Assembly (NCBI RefSeq): GCF_014192225.1
Contig: NZ_JACHXS010000006.1
Span: 310,235 to 374,234, forward strand
DNA length: 64,000 bases
Reading direction: 5' to 3'
From: Pseudoduganella umbonata
GTDB taxonomy: Bacteria; Pseudomonadota; Gammaproteobacteria; Burkholderiales; Burkholderiaceae_D
Shown: in pieces, positions 8,421 to 17,535 of the stretch
Layout of the letters: the number at the start of each line of letters is the position of its first letter
How positions within the stretch are numbered: the first letter of the stretch is position 1
Position numbers and translations under genes: made by a program
The notes under the pieces: model-generated
What the model saw: the letters and a program-made list of their open reading frames with translations, nothing else
Databases searched by the model: none
Told to the model about the DNA's origin: nothing

Positions 8421-8816
8421 ATGGCGGTCATCAATCCCAGTGAAGTAGCGTTCAGCGCCATCCGTGCCCAGGGCCCGGGCGGGCAGAACGTCAACAAGGT
8501 GTCGTGCGCGGTGCATGCGCGCTTCGACGTCGCCGCATCGTCGCTGCCGGCGCGCGTGAAGGAGCGCCTGCTGGCCATGCGCGACGGGCGCATCACCCAG
8601 GAGGGCGTGCTGGTCGTCAAGGCGCAGGCGTCGCGCAGCCTGGAACAGAACAAGGAAGAGGCGCTGCGCCGCATCCAGGAGCTGGTCGACGCGGCGGCCC
8701 ACGTTCCCGTGGTGCGCCGTGCCACCAAGCCGACCCGCGGCTCGCAGCTGCGGCGGGTCGATGCCAAGGTGCGCAGCGGGAAGATCAAGGCGCTGCGCGG
8801 CAAGGTTACGGACTGA
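8421..8816 (+). CDS. arfB: Peptidyl-tRNA hydrolase ArfB (YaeJ), ribosome rescue
   Basis: A 131-residue protein of the class I release-factor-like family. The catalytic loop AQGPGGQNVNK contains the GGQ motif that hydrolyses peptidyl-tRNA on stalled ribosomes, and the basic C-terminal tail (RSGKIKALRGK) is the part that enters the empty mRNA channel. The release-factor codon-recognition domain is absent, as expected for ArfB. ATG at 8421 has a GCGAGG site; a longer in-frame start at 8367 would add a non-conserved leader. Confidence 0.92.
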   Translation: MAVINPSEVAFSAIRAQGPGGQNVNKVSCAVHARFDVAASSLPARVKERLLAMRDGRITQEGVLVVKAQASRSLEQNKEEALRRIQELVDAAAHVPVVRRATKPTRGSQLRRVDAKVRSGKIKALRGKVTD

Positions 8817-8826
8817 CGACAGGACG

Positions 8827-10665
8827 CTATGCCTTGGCCGGCTTGGCCGCCTTGACCGGCGCCACGAACGCCAGCGCCTCCTCGAACGATTGCAGCACCA
8901 TGTCTACCCGTTCGGCCACCTGGGCGGGATCGGCCTGGGCGTCCTCGCGCGGCCGGATCGTTACCAGCGGCACGTCGGGCAGGTTCTCGCGCAGCGCGGC
9001 GACGGCTTCGCACCATGGCCCGAACGCGGTATCGATCGGGTAGACGACGAACACGGTCGATACCAGGTGCTCGGCATCGGGCCGCGCTTCGCCGTCGTCG
9101 TCGTCGTCCAGCGTGATGCTGCGCGCATCGATGCCCGCTTCGCGCAGCGCCAGCACCAGCAGCTCGCTGCGGAATTCCTCGCGGATGTTGGCGAAGCCCA
9201 CGCTGAGCACGATCGAGCGCGCCGGCACGTCGAGCGAGCCCTGCCAGCGCCCCAGCCGCTCCTCGCGCAGGTGCCGCAGGTGCGCGCCGATGCTTTCGTT
9301 GAGCATCGACACGTTCAGGCGGCGCGCCCGCCCCATGTGCTTGCCCGCGGCCAGCGTGTCGGCCACCAGCGCGATGGTGGCGCGCAGGCGTCCTTCCTGC
9401 ACCTTGTCGGTCGCGCCGCCACGCAGGTCGCCGATGGCCAGCGCCAGGCCGGGCAGCATGACCTGGTCGCAGTAGCGCGCCAGCGTGGACTTGCGCAGGA
9501 AGACGCGGGCATCGCCGATGATCGCGGCCGCGTCGCCGGACAGCGCGCGGTGGAAGAAGCGCTGCGCCGCGCTGGCGTCGGGCGACTCGGCCAGCAGGAT
9601 GGTGACCGGTTCCAGGCTCTTGATATAGCGGCCGGCCACGACCAGGCACAGCGTCAGCGGCGTGGACAGCAGCAGGCCCACCGGCCCCCAGACGGCGCTC
9701 CAGAACAGCGCCGACACGATCACCGCCAGCGGCGACATGCCCGAGCTGTGGCCGTACACGCGCGGTTCGATCACGTTCGCCAGCACCACCTCCAGCGCCA
9801 CGAACAGCCCGAGCGCCAGCAGCGCGAGCGACCAGCCCGGGTCGACCGCGGCGGCGAACAGCGCGATCGCGCCGCCGGCGATCAGCGCGCCGATGTAGGG
9901 CACGAAGCGCAGCACCGCGCACAGGGCCGCCCACAGCACCGCGTGGGGGATCCCCAGCAGCCACAGGATCGCCCCGATGACGGCGCCGAACACGATATTG
10001 ACGATGAACTGGGAAAAGAAGAAACGCGAGACGCCGTGCGCCGCGTCTTCCAGGCCCCGCAGCGTGCGGCTCACTTCGCGCTGCCCGGCCAGCCGGACCA
10101 GCCGGTCGCGCAGGTTCTCCTGGTCGAGCAGGATGAAGACCAGCAGCACCAGCACGAGGCCGACGGTGCCGAGCGGGCCGGAAACGACGCCGATGGCCCG
10201 CGTCAGCGAATCCTGCGTCGACGTGGGCTCGCGGATCACGACCGGTACCGGCTGCGTGGTCCCGCGGCGCGCCCGCAGCGACGTGCCGGTCGCCGGCGCG
10301 GCCGGCACGCCTTCCAGCAGTTCCGTCGGCAAGCGGGACAGCGGCCGCTCGGTCAGCACCTGCACTTCCTTCAGCTTGGCGCGGATCTCCGCCCGGTACT
10401 GGGGCAGGTCGGCCGTCAGCGCATACAGCTGGGCGACCAGCACGACGGCCGCGCCAACGAGCGCCGAGATCGCTACGACCAGCGCGGTGAAGGTGGCGAA
10501 GGTGCGCGACAGGCCCAGCGACGCGATGGCGCGGATCAGCGGCGCCAGCGCCAGGCTGAGCACCAGCGCCAGCGTGATCGGTTGCAGTACCTCGCGGCCG
10601 AAATGCAGCAGCGCGATCGCGCAGGTGACTGTCAGGAGAAAGTTCGAAGGGCGTTTCAGAAACAT
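8827..10665 (-). CDS. AI-2E family transporter with long C-terminal cytosolic extension
   Basis: A 612-residue protein. The N-terminal half (about 1-350) has the hydrophobic helices of the AI-2E/PerM family, including the conserved PYIGALIAG segment. These proteins export small molecules or act as Na+/H+ antiporters, and the name does not prove autoinducer transport. After about residue 370 comes a soluble region with repeated alpha/beta pattern (RSIVLSVGFANIREEFRSEL and an acidic DDDDDG run), making the protein far longer than the usual 350-400. ATG at 10665 begins MFLKRPSNFLL; an in-frame start 108 bp upstream would add a poorly coded leader. Confidence 0.8.
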   Translation of the reverse strand: MFLKRPSNFLLTVTCAIALLHFGREVLQPITLALVLSLALAPLIRAIASLGLSRTFATFTALVVAISALVGAAVVLVAQLYALTADLPQYRAEIRAKLKEVQVLTERPLSRLPTELLEGVPAAPATGTSLRARRGTTQPVPVVIREPTSTQDSLTRAIGVVSGPLGTVGLVLVLLVFILLDQENLRDRLVRLAGQREVSRTLRGLEDAAHGVSRFFFSQFIVNIVFGAVIGAILWLLGIPHAVLWAALCAVLRFVPYIGALIAGGAIALFAAAVDPGWSLALLALGLFVALEVVLANVIEPRVYGHSSGMSPLAVIVSALFWSAVWGPVGLLLSTPLTLCLVVAGRYIKSLEPVTILLAESPDASAAQRFFHRALSGDAAAIIGDARVFLRKSTLARYCDQVMLPGLALAIGDLRGGATDKVQEGRLRATIALVADTLAAGKHMGRARRLNVSMLNESIGAHLRHLREERLGRWQGSLDVPARSIVLSVGFANIREEFRSELLVLALREAGIDARSITLDDDDDGEARPDAEHLVSTVFVVYPIDTAFGPWCEAVAALRENLPDVPLVTIRPREDAQADPAQVAERVDMVLQSFEEALAFVAPVKAAKPAKA

Positions 10666-10782
10666 GAAGAACCGGCGTTGGTGACGATCCGGCCGCTGCC
10701 GGGCAGCCGAATGGACGAGTTGGACATTGCCGGATGATAGTGCACTTCGGCCGCGCCGGGCACGCATCTCCACCGTGCGGGA

Positions 10783-10820
10783 AATTATATAATTGCTATT
10801 TATATAAGTTTATAAGTTTG
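10783..10820. promoter_or_regulatory. AT-rich promoter-like region with palindrome and tandem octamer
   Basis: Contains the perfect 12-bp palindrome AATTATATAATT (10783-10794) and two tandem copies of ATAAGTTT (10804-10819), in strong contrast to the surrounding GC. It probably holds the promoter of the AI-2E gene (minus) or of a short plus-strand transcript; TATAAT can be read on both strands. Confidence 0.4.
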
Positions 10821-10840
10821 CTGACAAACGGGGAGGCACG

Positions 10841-10870
10841 ATGAAACCACCCCCGCCGGCACTGAAATAG
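10841..10870 (+). CDS. Possible tetraproline micro-ORF MKPPPPALK
   Basis: A 9-codon reading frame with a strong ribosome site (GGGGAGG, 4 bases before ATG) just downstream of an AT-rich promoter-like region. It encodes Met-Lys-Pro4-Ala-Leu-Lys. Runs of proline stall ribosomes unless EF-P acts, so it could be a leader peptide. However, the only gene downstream is convergent (10872-11546, minus), so it would precede an antisense transcript. It may be coincidental. Confidence 0.2.
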   Translation: MKPPPPALK

Positions 10871-10871
10871 A

Positions 10872-11546
10872 TCAGTAGCAATCGCGCCGGTCCAGCGGTG
10901 CGTTCGGGTGGCGCCGGTCGACGGTGTTCGTGCGCCGGCCTTCCGTAAAAGCTGACGACAGGGCGTGGCTGGCGAGCCGGCCATGACGGATCAGGGGCGG
11001 GTTGCCGAACCCGTCGTCTTCCGGCTCGCTCGCGCAGTCTTGCGGCGTGGCTGCTGGTGGCGGAAAAGGGAGTGGCGGTGGCGGAATGACCGGCTGATTG
11101 TTGCGATCCCCGGCCAGTCTCGCCGCCGCTTCGATCTCGCGCCGCCGCATGCTGGCCAGCTTCCACGCCTTCTCGCCGGGCATCAGCACATTGATCTCGA
11201 CCCAGGCATTGCGCACCGTGTCCGAACAGGCCGCCACGAACTGGTTGGGCGATACCGGCAGGCCGTTGTGCATCAGCCGGTCGCCGACGACCTCCGCATA
11301 ACCATGCTCGGAACGGCACCATACCCGCAACCGCGTGCCTTCCGGCAGGAACAGGCATTTCCACTGATAGCCGCGCAGCACGGGAACGGCCGGGCGCCCG
11401 GCCTCCGCGCGGCGACTCTCCAGCCACGCGAGAATCGCCTTGTCCGCGAGCTCGCCCGGCGCGAGCGCAGAGTCCGATTGCTCGATGAACTGCAGGAGCG
11501 CGAGCATGGTGTGTGGTGCTACCGGCAGGGCTACTAATGGAATCAT
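10872..11546 (-). CDS. Hypothetical protein with proline-rich region
   Basis: A 224-residue protein with no signal peptide or membrane helix. Residues 1-150 look globular (WKCLFLPEGTRLRVWCRSEH; VNAW-type segment); about 152-170 is a Pro-rich stretch (PPPPLPFPPP); the C-terminus is polar and basic. A strong AAGGAG site 7-8 bases before ATG 11546 supports the start and the reality of the gene. I do not recognise the family. Confidence 0.65.
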   Translation of the reverse strand: MIPLVALPVAPHTMLALLQFIEQSDSALAPGELADKAILAWLESRRAEAGRPAVPVLRGYQWKCLFLPEGTRLRVWCRSEHGYAEVVGDRLMHNGLPVSPNQFVAACSDTVRNAWVEINVLMPGEKAWKLASMRRREIEAAARLAGDRNNQPVIPPPPLPFPPPAATPQDCASEPEDDGFGNPPLIRHGRLASHALSSAFTEGRRTNTVDRRHPNAPLDRRDCY

Positions 11547-11841
11547 CCTGGATCTCCTTGCTGGAACAGGCTGGATTGCTCTGGAATTCTCTGAAAAGCG
11601 GCGAAGTTCATCGCTCGCTATTCAGTTGGACAGTTTCAGCGAAAAATAGTTCGTCACAGGGCGATCCAGCAGGGCGTTTCAGGTGTTCTCCATTAGGGAA
11701 CTGCAGACGGAAACCACACCATGTATCGGCGGCGCCACACAGCCGTTGCCACGCAGATAGCAGTCCTTGTGTCGATGATCGTGCCGCTGATGCTTGCAAA
11801 CCCGCGCGCAGAGTCGCGCATGGGCGCGGACATAGGCACGT

Positions 11842-11877
11842 GCATGGCCGCATGCGTGGCGGCATGCATGGCCGCTT
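11842..11877. repeat. 12-bp tandem repeat, three units
   Basis: GCATGGCCGCAT, GCGTGGCGGCAT and GCATGGCCGCTT lie end to end. In one plus-strand frame they encode C-M-A-A-C-V-A-A-C-M-A-A; whether the frame is translated is doubtful. Confidence 0.6.
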
Positions 11878-11969
11878 GCTGGTTCCAGCCAGAGCGCCGG
11901 TGTTGGACAACGATGTCGTCCACGGTTCAAATTGTTCTGGACAATAGATCACGGCCATGGATTGTCTGA

Positions 11970-12012
11970 TATAATTTCCCTATGCAATTGTTGTTTTCAT
12001 AAAGCAACAACA
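11970..12012 (+). promoter_or_regulatory. Promoter -10 and inverted repeat upstream of PEP-CTERM gene
   Basis: TATAAT at 11970-11975 is a perfect -10 hexamer, though the -35 is weak. A 7-bp perfect inverted repeat TGTTGTT-N10-AACAACA at 11989-12012 follows in the leader, about 105 bp before the ATG, and could be an operator or an mRNA hairpin. Confidence 0.4.
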
Positions 12013-12116
12013 CGTCTCTCTCCGCAGTTCGGCAAGGTGTGTCGTCGAGCTGTCGTCGGCCCAAAAATCGCCGGCAGTTTCCCTCATTCTGTCAGTCATT
12101 CATTGGAGCCTGCGCC

Positions 12117-12857
12117 ATGCGCCTCAAGACCGTCCTGCTGTCCCTGTTCGCCGCCGCCACACTGGGCACCGGCCTGGCCCATGCGGCTACCAATCTCGTC
12201 GCCAACGGCGATTTCGAGAAGACCACCAACGGCACCAACAAGCAGTTGTCCGCCACCGTCACCAGCGAAGAAAAACGCACCACGATCTCCGGCTGGACCA
12301 GCAGCAATGGCAATGACGGCGGCTACAACTTCGTGCTGGACTCGGCGACCGCACCGACGTGGGATTCGGCGATCTGGCTGAAGGGCAGCGGCAACGGCTA
12401 CGACCCGCTGGATGGGCGCGGCAACATCTTCGCCTCCGATTCGCAGTACTGGCCCGGCGTGCTGTCGCAGACCGTGAGCGGCCTGACCGCCGGCAACGCG
12501 TACACGCTGACGTTCGACTACGCGCTGGCCCAGCAAGTGGGCTTCGACGGCGCCAACGTGGACAACTTCTGGCAGGTGGGCTTCGGCACCGCCACGCAGG
12601 ACAGCACGGCGCTGTCGATCGCCAATGGCGGTTTCAGCGGCTGGCAGACGGCGTCGATGACGTTCACGGCCGCTGGCGCCAGCCAGGTGCTGTCGTTCCT
12701 GGCCAAGGGTACCGCGCCGGGCGCGCCGCCGTTCCTGCTGCTGGACGGCGTGTCGCTGGTGTCGGCCGTGCCGGAACCGGCGACGTGGGGCATGCTGCTG
12801 GGCGGTCTCGGCCTGGTGGCCTTCGCGGCACGCCGCCGCGGGAACAAGACGGCATAA
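12117..12857 (+). CDS. PEP-CTERM sorted exported protein
   Basis: A 246-residue secreted protein: signal peptide 1-24 ending AHA, a carbohydrate-binding-like beta-sandwich core (NLVANGDFE ... GWQTASMTFTAAG), and a C-terminal PEP-CTERM signal: VPEPATWGM, a hydrophobic helix, then ARRRGNK. Such tails are cut by exosortase (EpsH) and link the protein to exopolysaccharide-related surface display. The N-terminal NGDFE plus late DGVSL pattern matches choice-of-anchor/DUF642-like sugar-binding modules. ATG 12117 is chosen over the upstream in-frame start at 12039, which lacks signal-peptide character. Exosortase is not in the window. Confidence 0.88.
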   Translation: MRLKTVLLSLFAAATLGTGLAHAATNLVANGDFEKTTNGTNKQLSATVTSEEKRTTISGWTSSNGNDGGYNFVLDSATAPTWDSAIWLKGSGNGYDPLDGRGNIFASDSQYWPGVLSQTVSGLTAGNAYTLTFDYALAQQVGFDGANVDNFWQVGFGTATQDSTALSIANGGFSGWQTASMTFTAAGASQVLSFLAKGTAPGAPPFLLLDGVSLVSAVPEPATWGMLLGGLGLVAFAARRRGNKTA

Positions 12858-12903
12858 GCCGCGCAAGCCTGTCCGATGCATCCGGTGCTCCGCAGTGGCT
12901 GCC

Positions 12904-13698
12904 ATGCTGAATGAATTCGCCATCACCGCGCTGCGCCTGTTCGCCTGGCTGGTGCTTCTGACGGTGCTGTTCGTGCCGCTCGAACGGTGGTTCGGCGCGC
13001 ACCATGCGCCGCGCTCGCGCCGCGAGCGGCTGCATGACCTGGCGTACTACGTGATCAGCAGCCTGGTGCCGGTCGTCGTGCTGGCCGCGCCGACGGCGCT
13101 GCTGGCCGCCGCCGCCCAGCACGTGGTGCCCGGCGCGTTGACGCACGCCATCGGGCAACTGCCGGCGGCCGCCCGCATCGCGCTGGCCTTCGTCATCGCC
13201 GAAACGGGGTTCTACTGGGGGCACCGGCTCAGCCACGAACTGCCATGGCTGTGGCGCTTCCATGCGCTGCACCACGGCACGGAGCACATGCACTTCCTCG
13301 CCAATACCCGCTCGCATCCGGTCGACATGGTGGTCACGCGGCTGTTCGGCCTCGTGCCGCTGTACCTGCTGGGCCTCGCCAGTCCGGGCGTCGCGGGCAG
13401 CGGCACGCCGGCGCTGCTGCTGGTGGCGGGTACGCTGTGGGGTTTCTTCATCCACGCCAACGTGCGCTGGCGCCTCGGGCCGCTCGAATGGCTGGTGACG
13501 ACGCCCGCCTTCCACCACTGGCACCACAGCCGCCGCGACCACATCGACCGCAACTACGCGTCGACGCTGCCGTTCCTGGACCGGCTGTTCGGCACCCACT
13601 ACCTGCCGCGCCACTGGCCGGCCGAGGTGGGCACCGATACGCCGCTGGCGGCCTCGCTGGGCGGGCAGCTGCTCGATCCGCTGCGGCCGCGGGGCTGA
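12904..13698 (+). CDS. Sterol desaturase / fatty acid hydroxylase family protein
   Basis: A 264-residue inner-membrane protein with about four helices and the diiron histidine clusters of the fatty acid hydroxylase superfamily: HRLSHE, HALHHGTEHMH and HHWHHSRRDH. Members use O2 to hydroxylate or desaturate lipids or carotenoids; the substrate here is unknown. It follows the PEP-CTERM gene by 46 bp. A GTG at 12895 is an alternative start giving three more residues; neither start has a clear ribosome site. Confidence 0.85.
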   Translation: MLNEFAITALRLFAWLVLLTVLFVPLERWFGAHHAPRSRRERLHDLAYYVISSLVPVVVLAAPTALLAAAAQHVVPGALTHAIGQLPAAARIALAFVIAETGFYWGHRLSHELPWLWRFHALHHGTEHMHFLANTRSHPVDMVVTRLFGLVPLYLLGLASPGVAGSGTPALLLVAGTLWGFFIHANVRWRLGPLEWLVTTPAFHHWHHSRRDHIDRNYASTLPFLDRLFGTHYLPRHWPAEVGTDTPLAASLGGQLLDPLRPRG

Positions 13699-13733
13699 AT
13701 ACAGAATTCCGGCCCGGGATGATACGGTCCGGG

Positions 13734-14543
<810 letters not shown>

Positions 14544-15953
14544 TTACAACCCTGCTGCAGCCTTCAGCAGGCCGAACACCTTGGTGTTGTCCAGCGTGCC
14601 CTTGAACGTCTTCGCGCCGGCGCCGGTGGCGAACAGCTTCACGTCGCCGCCGCCGTGCGTTTCGGTGGACAGGCGCACGCCGGTCTCCTGCAGGTAGTTG
14701 TCGGCCAGGACGGTGGCGCTGTCCAGGCTGGAGCGCAGGCTGGGGCGGTTCGGGCCATTGCCGAAGACCAGCGTCGTGTACGTGTTGCCGTCGGCGTCGC
14801 GGCTCGGCTGGTTGTCGCGGTAGCCGCGGTTGATGTCGAGGATCGGGTTGCCGCGCTTGCCGTAGCCGTTGATTGTCAGCGTGTGGTCGTGGTCGGCGGT
14901 GACGACGATCAGCGTATTGGCCAGCGTGGGGTCGGTCAGTTTCGCCTTGGCCAGCGCGGCCTTGACCGCGTCGTCGAACGCGATGGTGTCCGTCAGCGCG
15001 CGCTTGGCATTGGTGCCGTGCAGCGCGTGGTCGATGCGGCCGCCTTCCACCATCAGGAAGTAGCCGTTGGTGTTCGAGGCCAGCAGGTCCATCGCCTTGA
15101 CGGTCATTTCGGCGAGGCTCGGCTGGCTGGCGCCTTCGCCCAGCGGCGGCGTGGCGGTGCGATCCAGCTCGTACTCGAGGTGGCTGCGGCTGCTGTACAG
15201 GCCGATGAATTTCCTGCCGGCCGCCGCCGCGTTCATTTCCGCCTTGCTGGCCGCCACGGTGTAGCCCCTGGCCGCCAGTTCCGCCAGCAGGTTGCGGCCA
15301 TCGGCGCGCCCGGCCGTGTTGGTGCCCGCCGCGAACGGCGTGAAGTGATTGCGGCCGCCGCCCATCAGCACGTCCACGCCGTCGCCCAGGGCCGTATTGA
15401 AGCCGGCGCCACCCGGTACCAGCTGGGCCGCGATCGCGTACTGCGCATTGCGGTTGCAGATGTGCGACCAGGCGGTGGCCGGGGTGGCGTGCGTCAGCTC
15501 GGTGGTGGTGATCGTGCCCACGGCCTTGCCCCTGGCCTTGGCCAGCTCCAGGATCGTCACGGCGGGCGTGCCGTTGCCGGCGGCGCAGTTGTTGATGCCG
15601 AGGTTGCCGTTGGCGTCGCGGCCCGGATCGGTGGCCACCGTTTCGGAAGACATCGAGACGACCTCGTTGTTCATCTTCACGCCCGTCATGTAGGCGGCCA
15701 TCGACGGTGCGCTGTCGGTGGTCTGCGCATCGTGCGAGAAGGTCTTGATGCGCGCGGTGCGTTCCAGCGTGTCCATCGCCAGGCTGCCGTCTTCGCCGTA
15801 CTTGTAGATGCGCGCGGCGGTGATGGTGGACGGGCCCATGCCGTCGCCCAGGAAGAAGATGATGTTCTTCGCCTCGCCGGCGGCATGCGCGGCGGTGAAG
15901 GAAAGCGCCAGCGCGGCGCCCATCATGGATTTTTTCAGGAAGGTGCGTTTCAT
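14544..15953 (-). CDS. Alkaline phosphatase, PhoA family (first copy)
   Basis: A 469-residue periplasmic enzyme: signal peptide 1-24, metal ligand Asp37 in FFLGDGMG, nucleophile Ser81 in TTDSAPS, metal-binding VEGGRIDHALH and TADHDHT, and a final ETHGG. It hydrolyses phosphomonoesters to release phosphate using two zinc ions and a magnesium ion. ATG 15953 begins MKRTFLKK; the upstream in-frame start at 15989 would place extra residues before the signal peptide. It lies 32 bp after the second PhoA-like gene on the same strand. Confidence 0.92.
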   Translation of the reverse strand: MKRTFLKKSMMGAALALSFTAAHAAGEAKNIIFFLGDGMGPSTITAARIYKYGEDGSLAMDTLERTARIKTFSHDAQTTDSAPSMAAYMTGVKMNNEVVSMSSETVATDPGRDANGNLGINNCAAGNGTPAVTILELAKARGKAVGTITTTELTHATPATAWSHICNRNAQYAIAAQLVPGGAGFNTALGDGVDVLMGGGRNHFTPFAAGTNTAGRADGRNLLAELAARGYTVAASKAEMNAAAAGRKFIGLYSSRSHLEYELDRTATPPLGEGASQPSLAEMTVKAMDLLASNTNGYFLMVEGGRIDHALHGTNAKRALTDTIAFDDAVKAALAKAKLTDPTLANTLIVVTADHDHTLTINGYGKRGNPILDINRGYRDNQPSRDADGNTYTTLVFGNGPNRPSLRSSLDSATVLADNYLQETGVRLSTETHGGGDVKLFATGAGAKTFKGTLDNTKVFGLLKAAAGL

Positions 15954-15985
15954 GTGCGGTGATTCCGTATCGGGTTGTTCTTGGC

Positions 15986-17443
15986 TCACAGGCCGGCGGC
16001 GTTCTTCACCAGGCTGAAGACCCTGGTGTTGTCGATCGTGCCGGAGAACGTGTCGGCGCCCTTGCCGATGGCGCCCAGGAACACGTCGGTGCCGCCGTGT
16101 GTTTCGCTGCCCACGCCCATGCGCACCGCGGCTTCCTGGTGGTAGGTGTTGGCGCTGGTGGCGTTGTCGTCCAGCGATGCCTGGCCGGCACGGCTGGCCT
16201 GCACGCGGTTCTCGCCGTTGCCGAAGCCGATGATCGAATACGGCGCGCCGTCGAGATCCTTGTCGGCTTCGCCCGTCACGTAGTTCTTCACCACCCCCAG
16301 CACGCCGGCATTGCCGGCCGCCGTCTTGCCGGTGCGTTTCGCGTAGCCGTTCAGCACCAGCGTGTGGTCGTGGTCGGCGGTCACGACGATCAGCGTGTTC
16401 TTCAGGTCCGGGTCGGTGACCTTGGCCTTGGCGATCGCCGCCTTGATGGCGTTGTCGAAGGCGACCGTGTCCTGCAGCGCCTTCTTCGCCGTGGTTTCAT
16501 GCAGCGCATGGTCGATGCGGCCGCCTTCCACCATCAGGAAGTAGCCCTTGCCGTTGCGGGCCAGCACGTCCATCGCCTTGGTCGTCATGTCGGCCAGGCT
16601 GGGTTCTTTCGCTGGATCGCGGTCCAGGTCGTAGCTCATGTGGCTGGACGTGAACAGGGCCAGCAGCTTGTCGGTCTTGGTGCCGTCGATCGCGGTGAGC
16701 TCGGCGGTGTTGCTGGCGACGGCGTAGTTCTTCGCCTTCAGTTCGGCCACCAGGTCGCGGCCGTCGGCGCGCCTGCCGCCGTCTTTTGCGGGCTTGAAGA
16801 ACTGGCTGCCGCCGCCCATGATCACGTCCAGGCCGTTGCTGCCCAGCGCGCTGTTGTAGCCCGTGGCGCCCGGCACCAGCGCGGCGGCGATATCGTTCTC
16901 CAGGTCGCGGTGGCAGATGTGGCTGTAGGTGGCGGCCGGCGTCGCATGCGTGACGCGCGCCGTCGACACGACGCCGGTGCCCAGGCCCTGCGCCTTGGCC
17001 AGTTCCAGCAGCGTGGTGGCCGGCGTGCCGTTGTTCGCGCCGCAGTTGTTGCCCAGCCGGTTGCCGGCGCTGTCGACGACGGGATCGACCGCCTTCGTGT
17101 CCTGCGACATCGAGACGACCTCGTTGTTCATCTTCACGCCGGTCATGTAGGCCGCCATCGACGGCGCGCTGTCGGTCACCTGCGCATCGTTCGAGAACGT
17201 CTTCACGAAGGCCGTTTCCGGCAGCGTGTCCATCGTCAGGTCGCCGTCTTCGCCGACCGAGTAGATGCGCGCCGCGGTCATCGTGGTCAGGCCCATGCCG
17301 TCGCCCAGGAAGAAGATCACGTTCTTCGGCACCGTGGTTTCCGGCACGGTGGGGGTGGGAGCGGGGGCGCTGTCGCTGTCGCTGCCGCAGGCGGCCAGCA
17401 GTGCCGTGGTCAATCCGGCGATGAGTAGGGACTTGCGGTTCAT
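15986..17443 (-). CDS. Alkaline phosphatase lipoprotein, PhoA family (second copy)
   Basis: A 485-residue paralogue of the neighbouring phosphatase. The lipobox LLAAC places a lipid on Cys19, followed by an acidic/Pro linker (SDSDSAPAPTPTVPE), so this copy is membrane anchored while the neighbour is soluble. The catalytic set is the same: Asp48 in GDGMG, Ser92 in VTDSAPS, VEGGRIDHALH, TADHDHT and ETHGG. It is the first gene of the operon, and a Pho-box-like site lies 46 bp upstream, consistent with induction by phosphate starvation. Confidence 0.92.
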   Translation of the reverse strand: MNRKSLLIAGLTTALLAACGSDSDSAPAPTPTVPETTVPKNVIFFLGDGMGLTTMTAARIYSVGEDGDLTMDTLPETAFVKTFSNDAQVTDSAPSMAAYMTGVKMNNEVVSMSQDTKAVDPVVDSAGNRLGNNCGANNGTPATTLLELAKAQGLGTGVVSTARVTHATPAATYSHICHRDLENDIAAALVPGATGYNSALGSNGLDVIMGGGSQFFKPAKDGGRRADGRDLVAELKAKNYAVASNTAELTAIDGTKTDKLLALFTSSHMSYDLDRDPAKEPSLADMTTKAMDVLARNGKGYFLMVEGGRIDHALHETTAKKALQDTVAFDNAIKAAIAKAKVTDPDLKNTLIVVTADHDHTLVLNGYAKRTGKTAAGNAGVLGVVKNYVTGEADKDLDGAPYSIIGFGNGENRVQASRAGQASLDDNATSANTYHQEAAVRMGVGSETHGGTDVFLGAIGKGADTFSGTIDNTRVFSLVKNAAGL

Positions 17444-17488
17444 GTGATGGTCTGGCTGTTGGAAAAGCCACAACCTTAATCAGCCAAC

Positions 17489-17506
17489 ATGACCGGATGA
17501 TGACGG
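17489..17506 (-). promoter_or_regulatory. Pho box-like PhoB site
   Basis: On the minus strand CCGTCAT-CATC-CGGTCAT: two direct 7-mers, each 6 of 7 to CTGTCAT, with the 11-bp period of Pho boxes. It is located 46 bp before the first phosphatase start. The spacer is less AT-rich than usual. Confidence 0.55.
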
Positions 17507-17535
17507 CACGGCCAGCGCCGCGGGCGCGAGGCGTC

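Larger units (their letters stand above)
11547..12116. other. 570-bp intergenic region between divergent genes
   Basis: I see no convincing gene here. It holds three tandem copies of a 12-bp unit (GCATGGCCGCAT type) at 11842-11877, an ATTGT-TCTGG-ACAAT inverted repeat at 11931-11945, and promoter-like sequence before the PEP-CTERM gene. A plus-strand frame at 11721-11969 would encode a short hydrophobic peptide with regularly spaced cysteines, but it lacks a clear ribosome site. Confidence 0.5.

Noticed and set aside
11721..11969. Short plus-strand frame with regularly spaced cysteines
   Set aside because: It has no good ribosome site, and its pattern follows from the 12-bp repeat rather than from a protein family.
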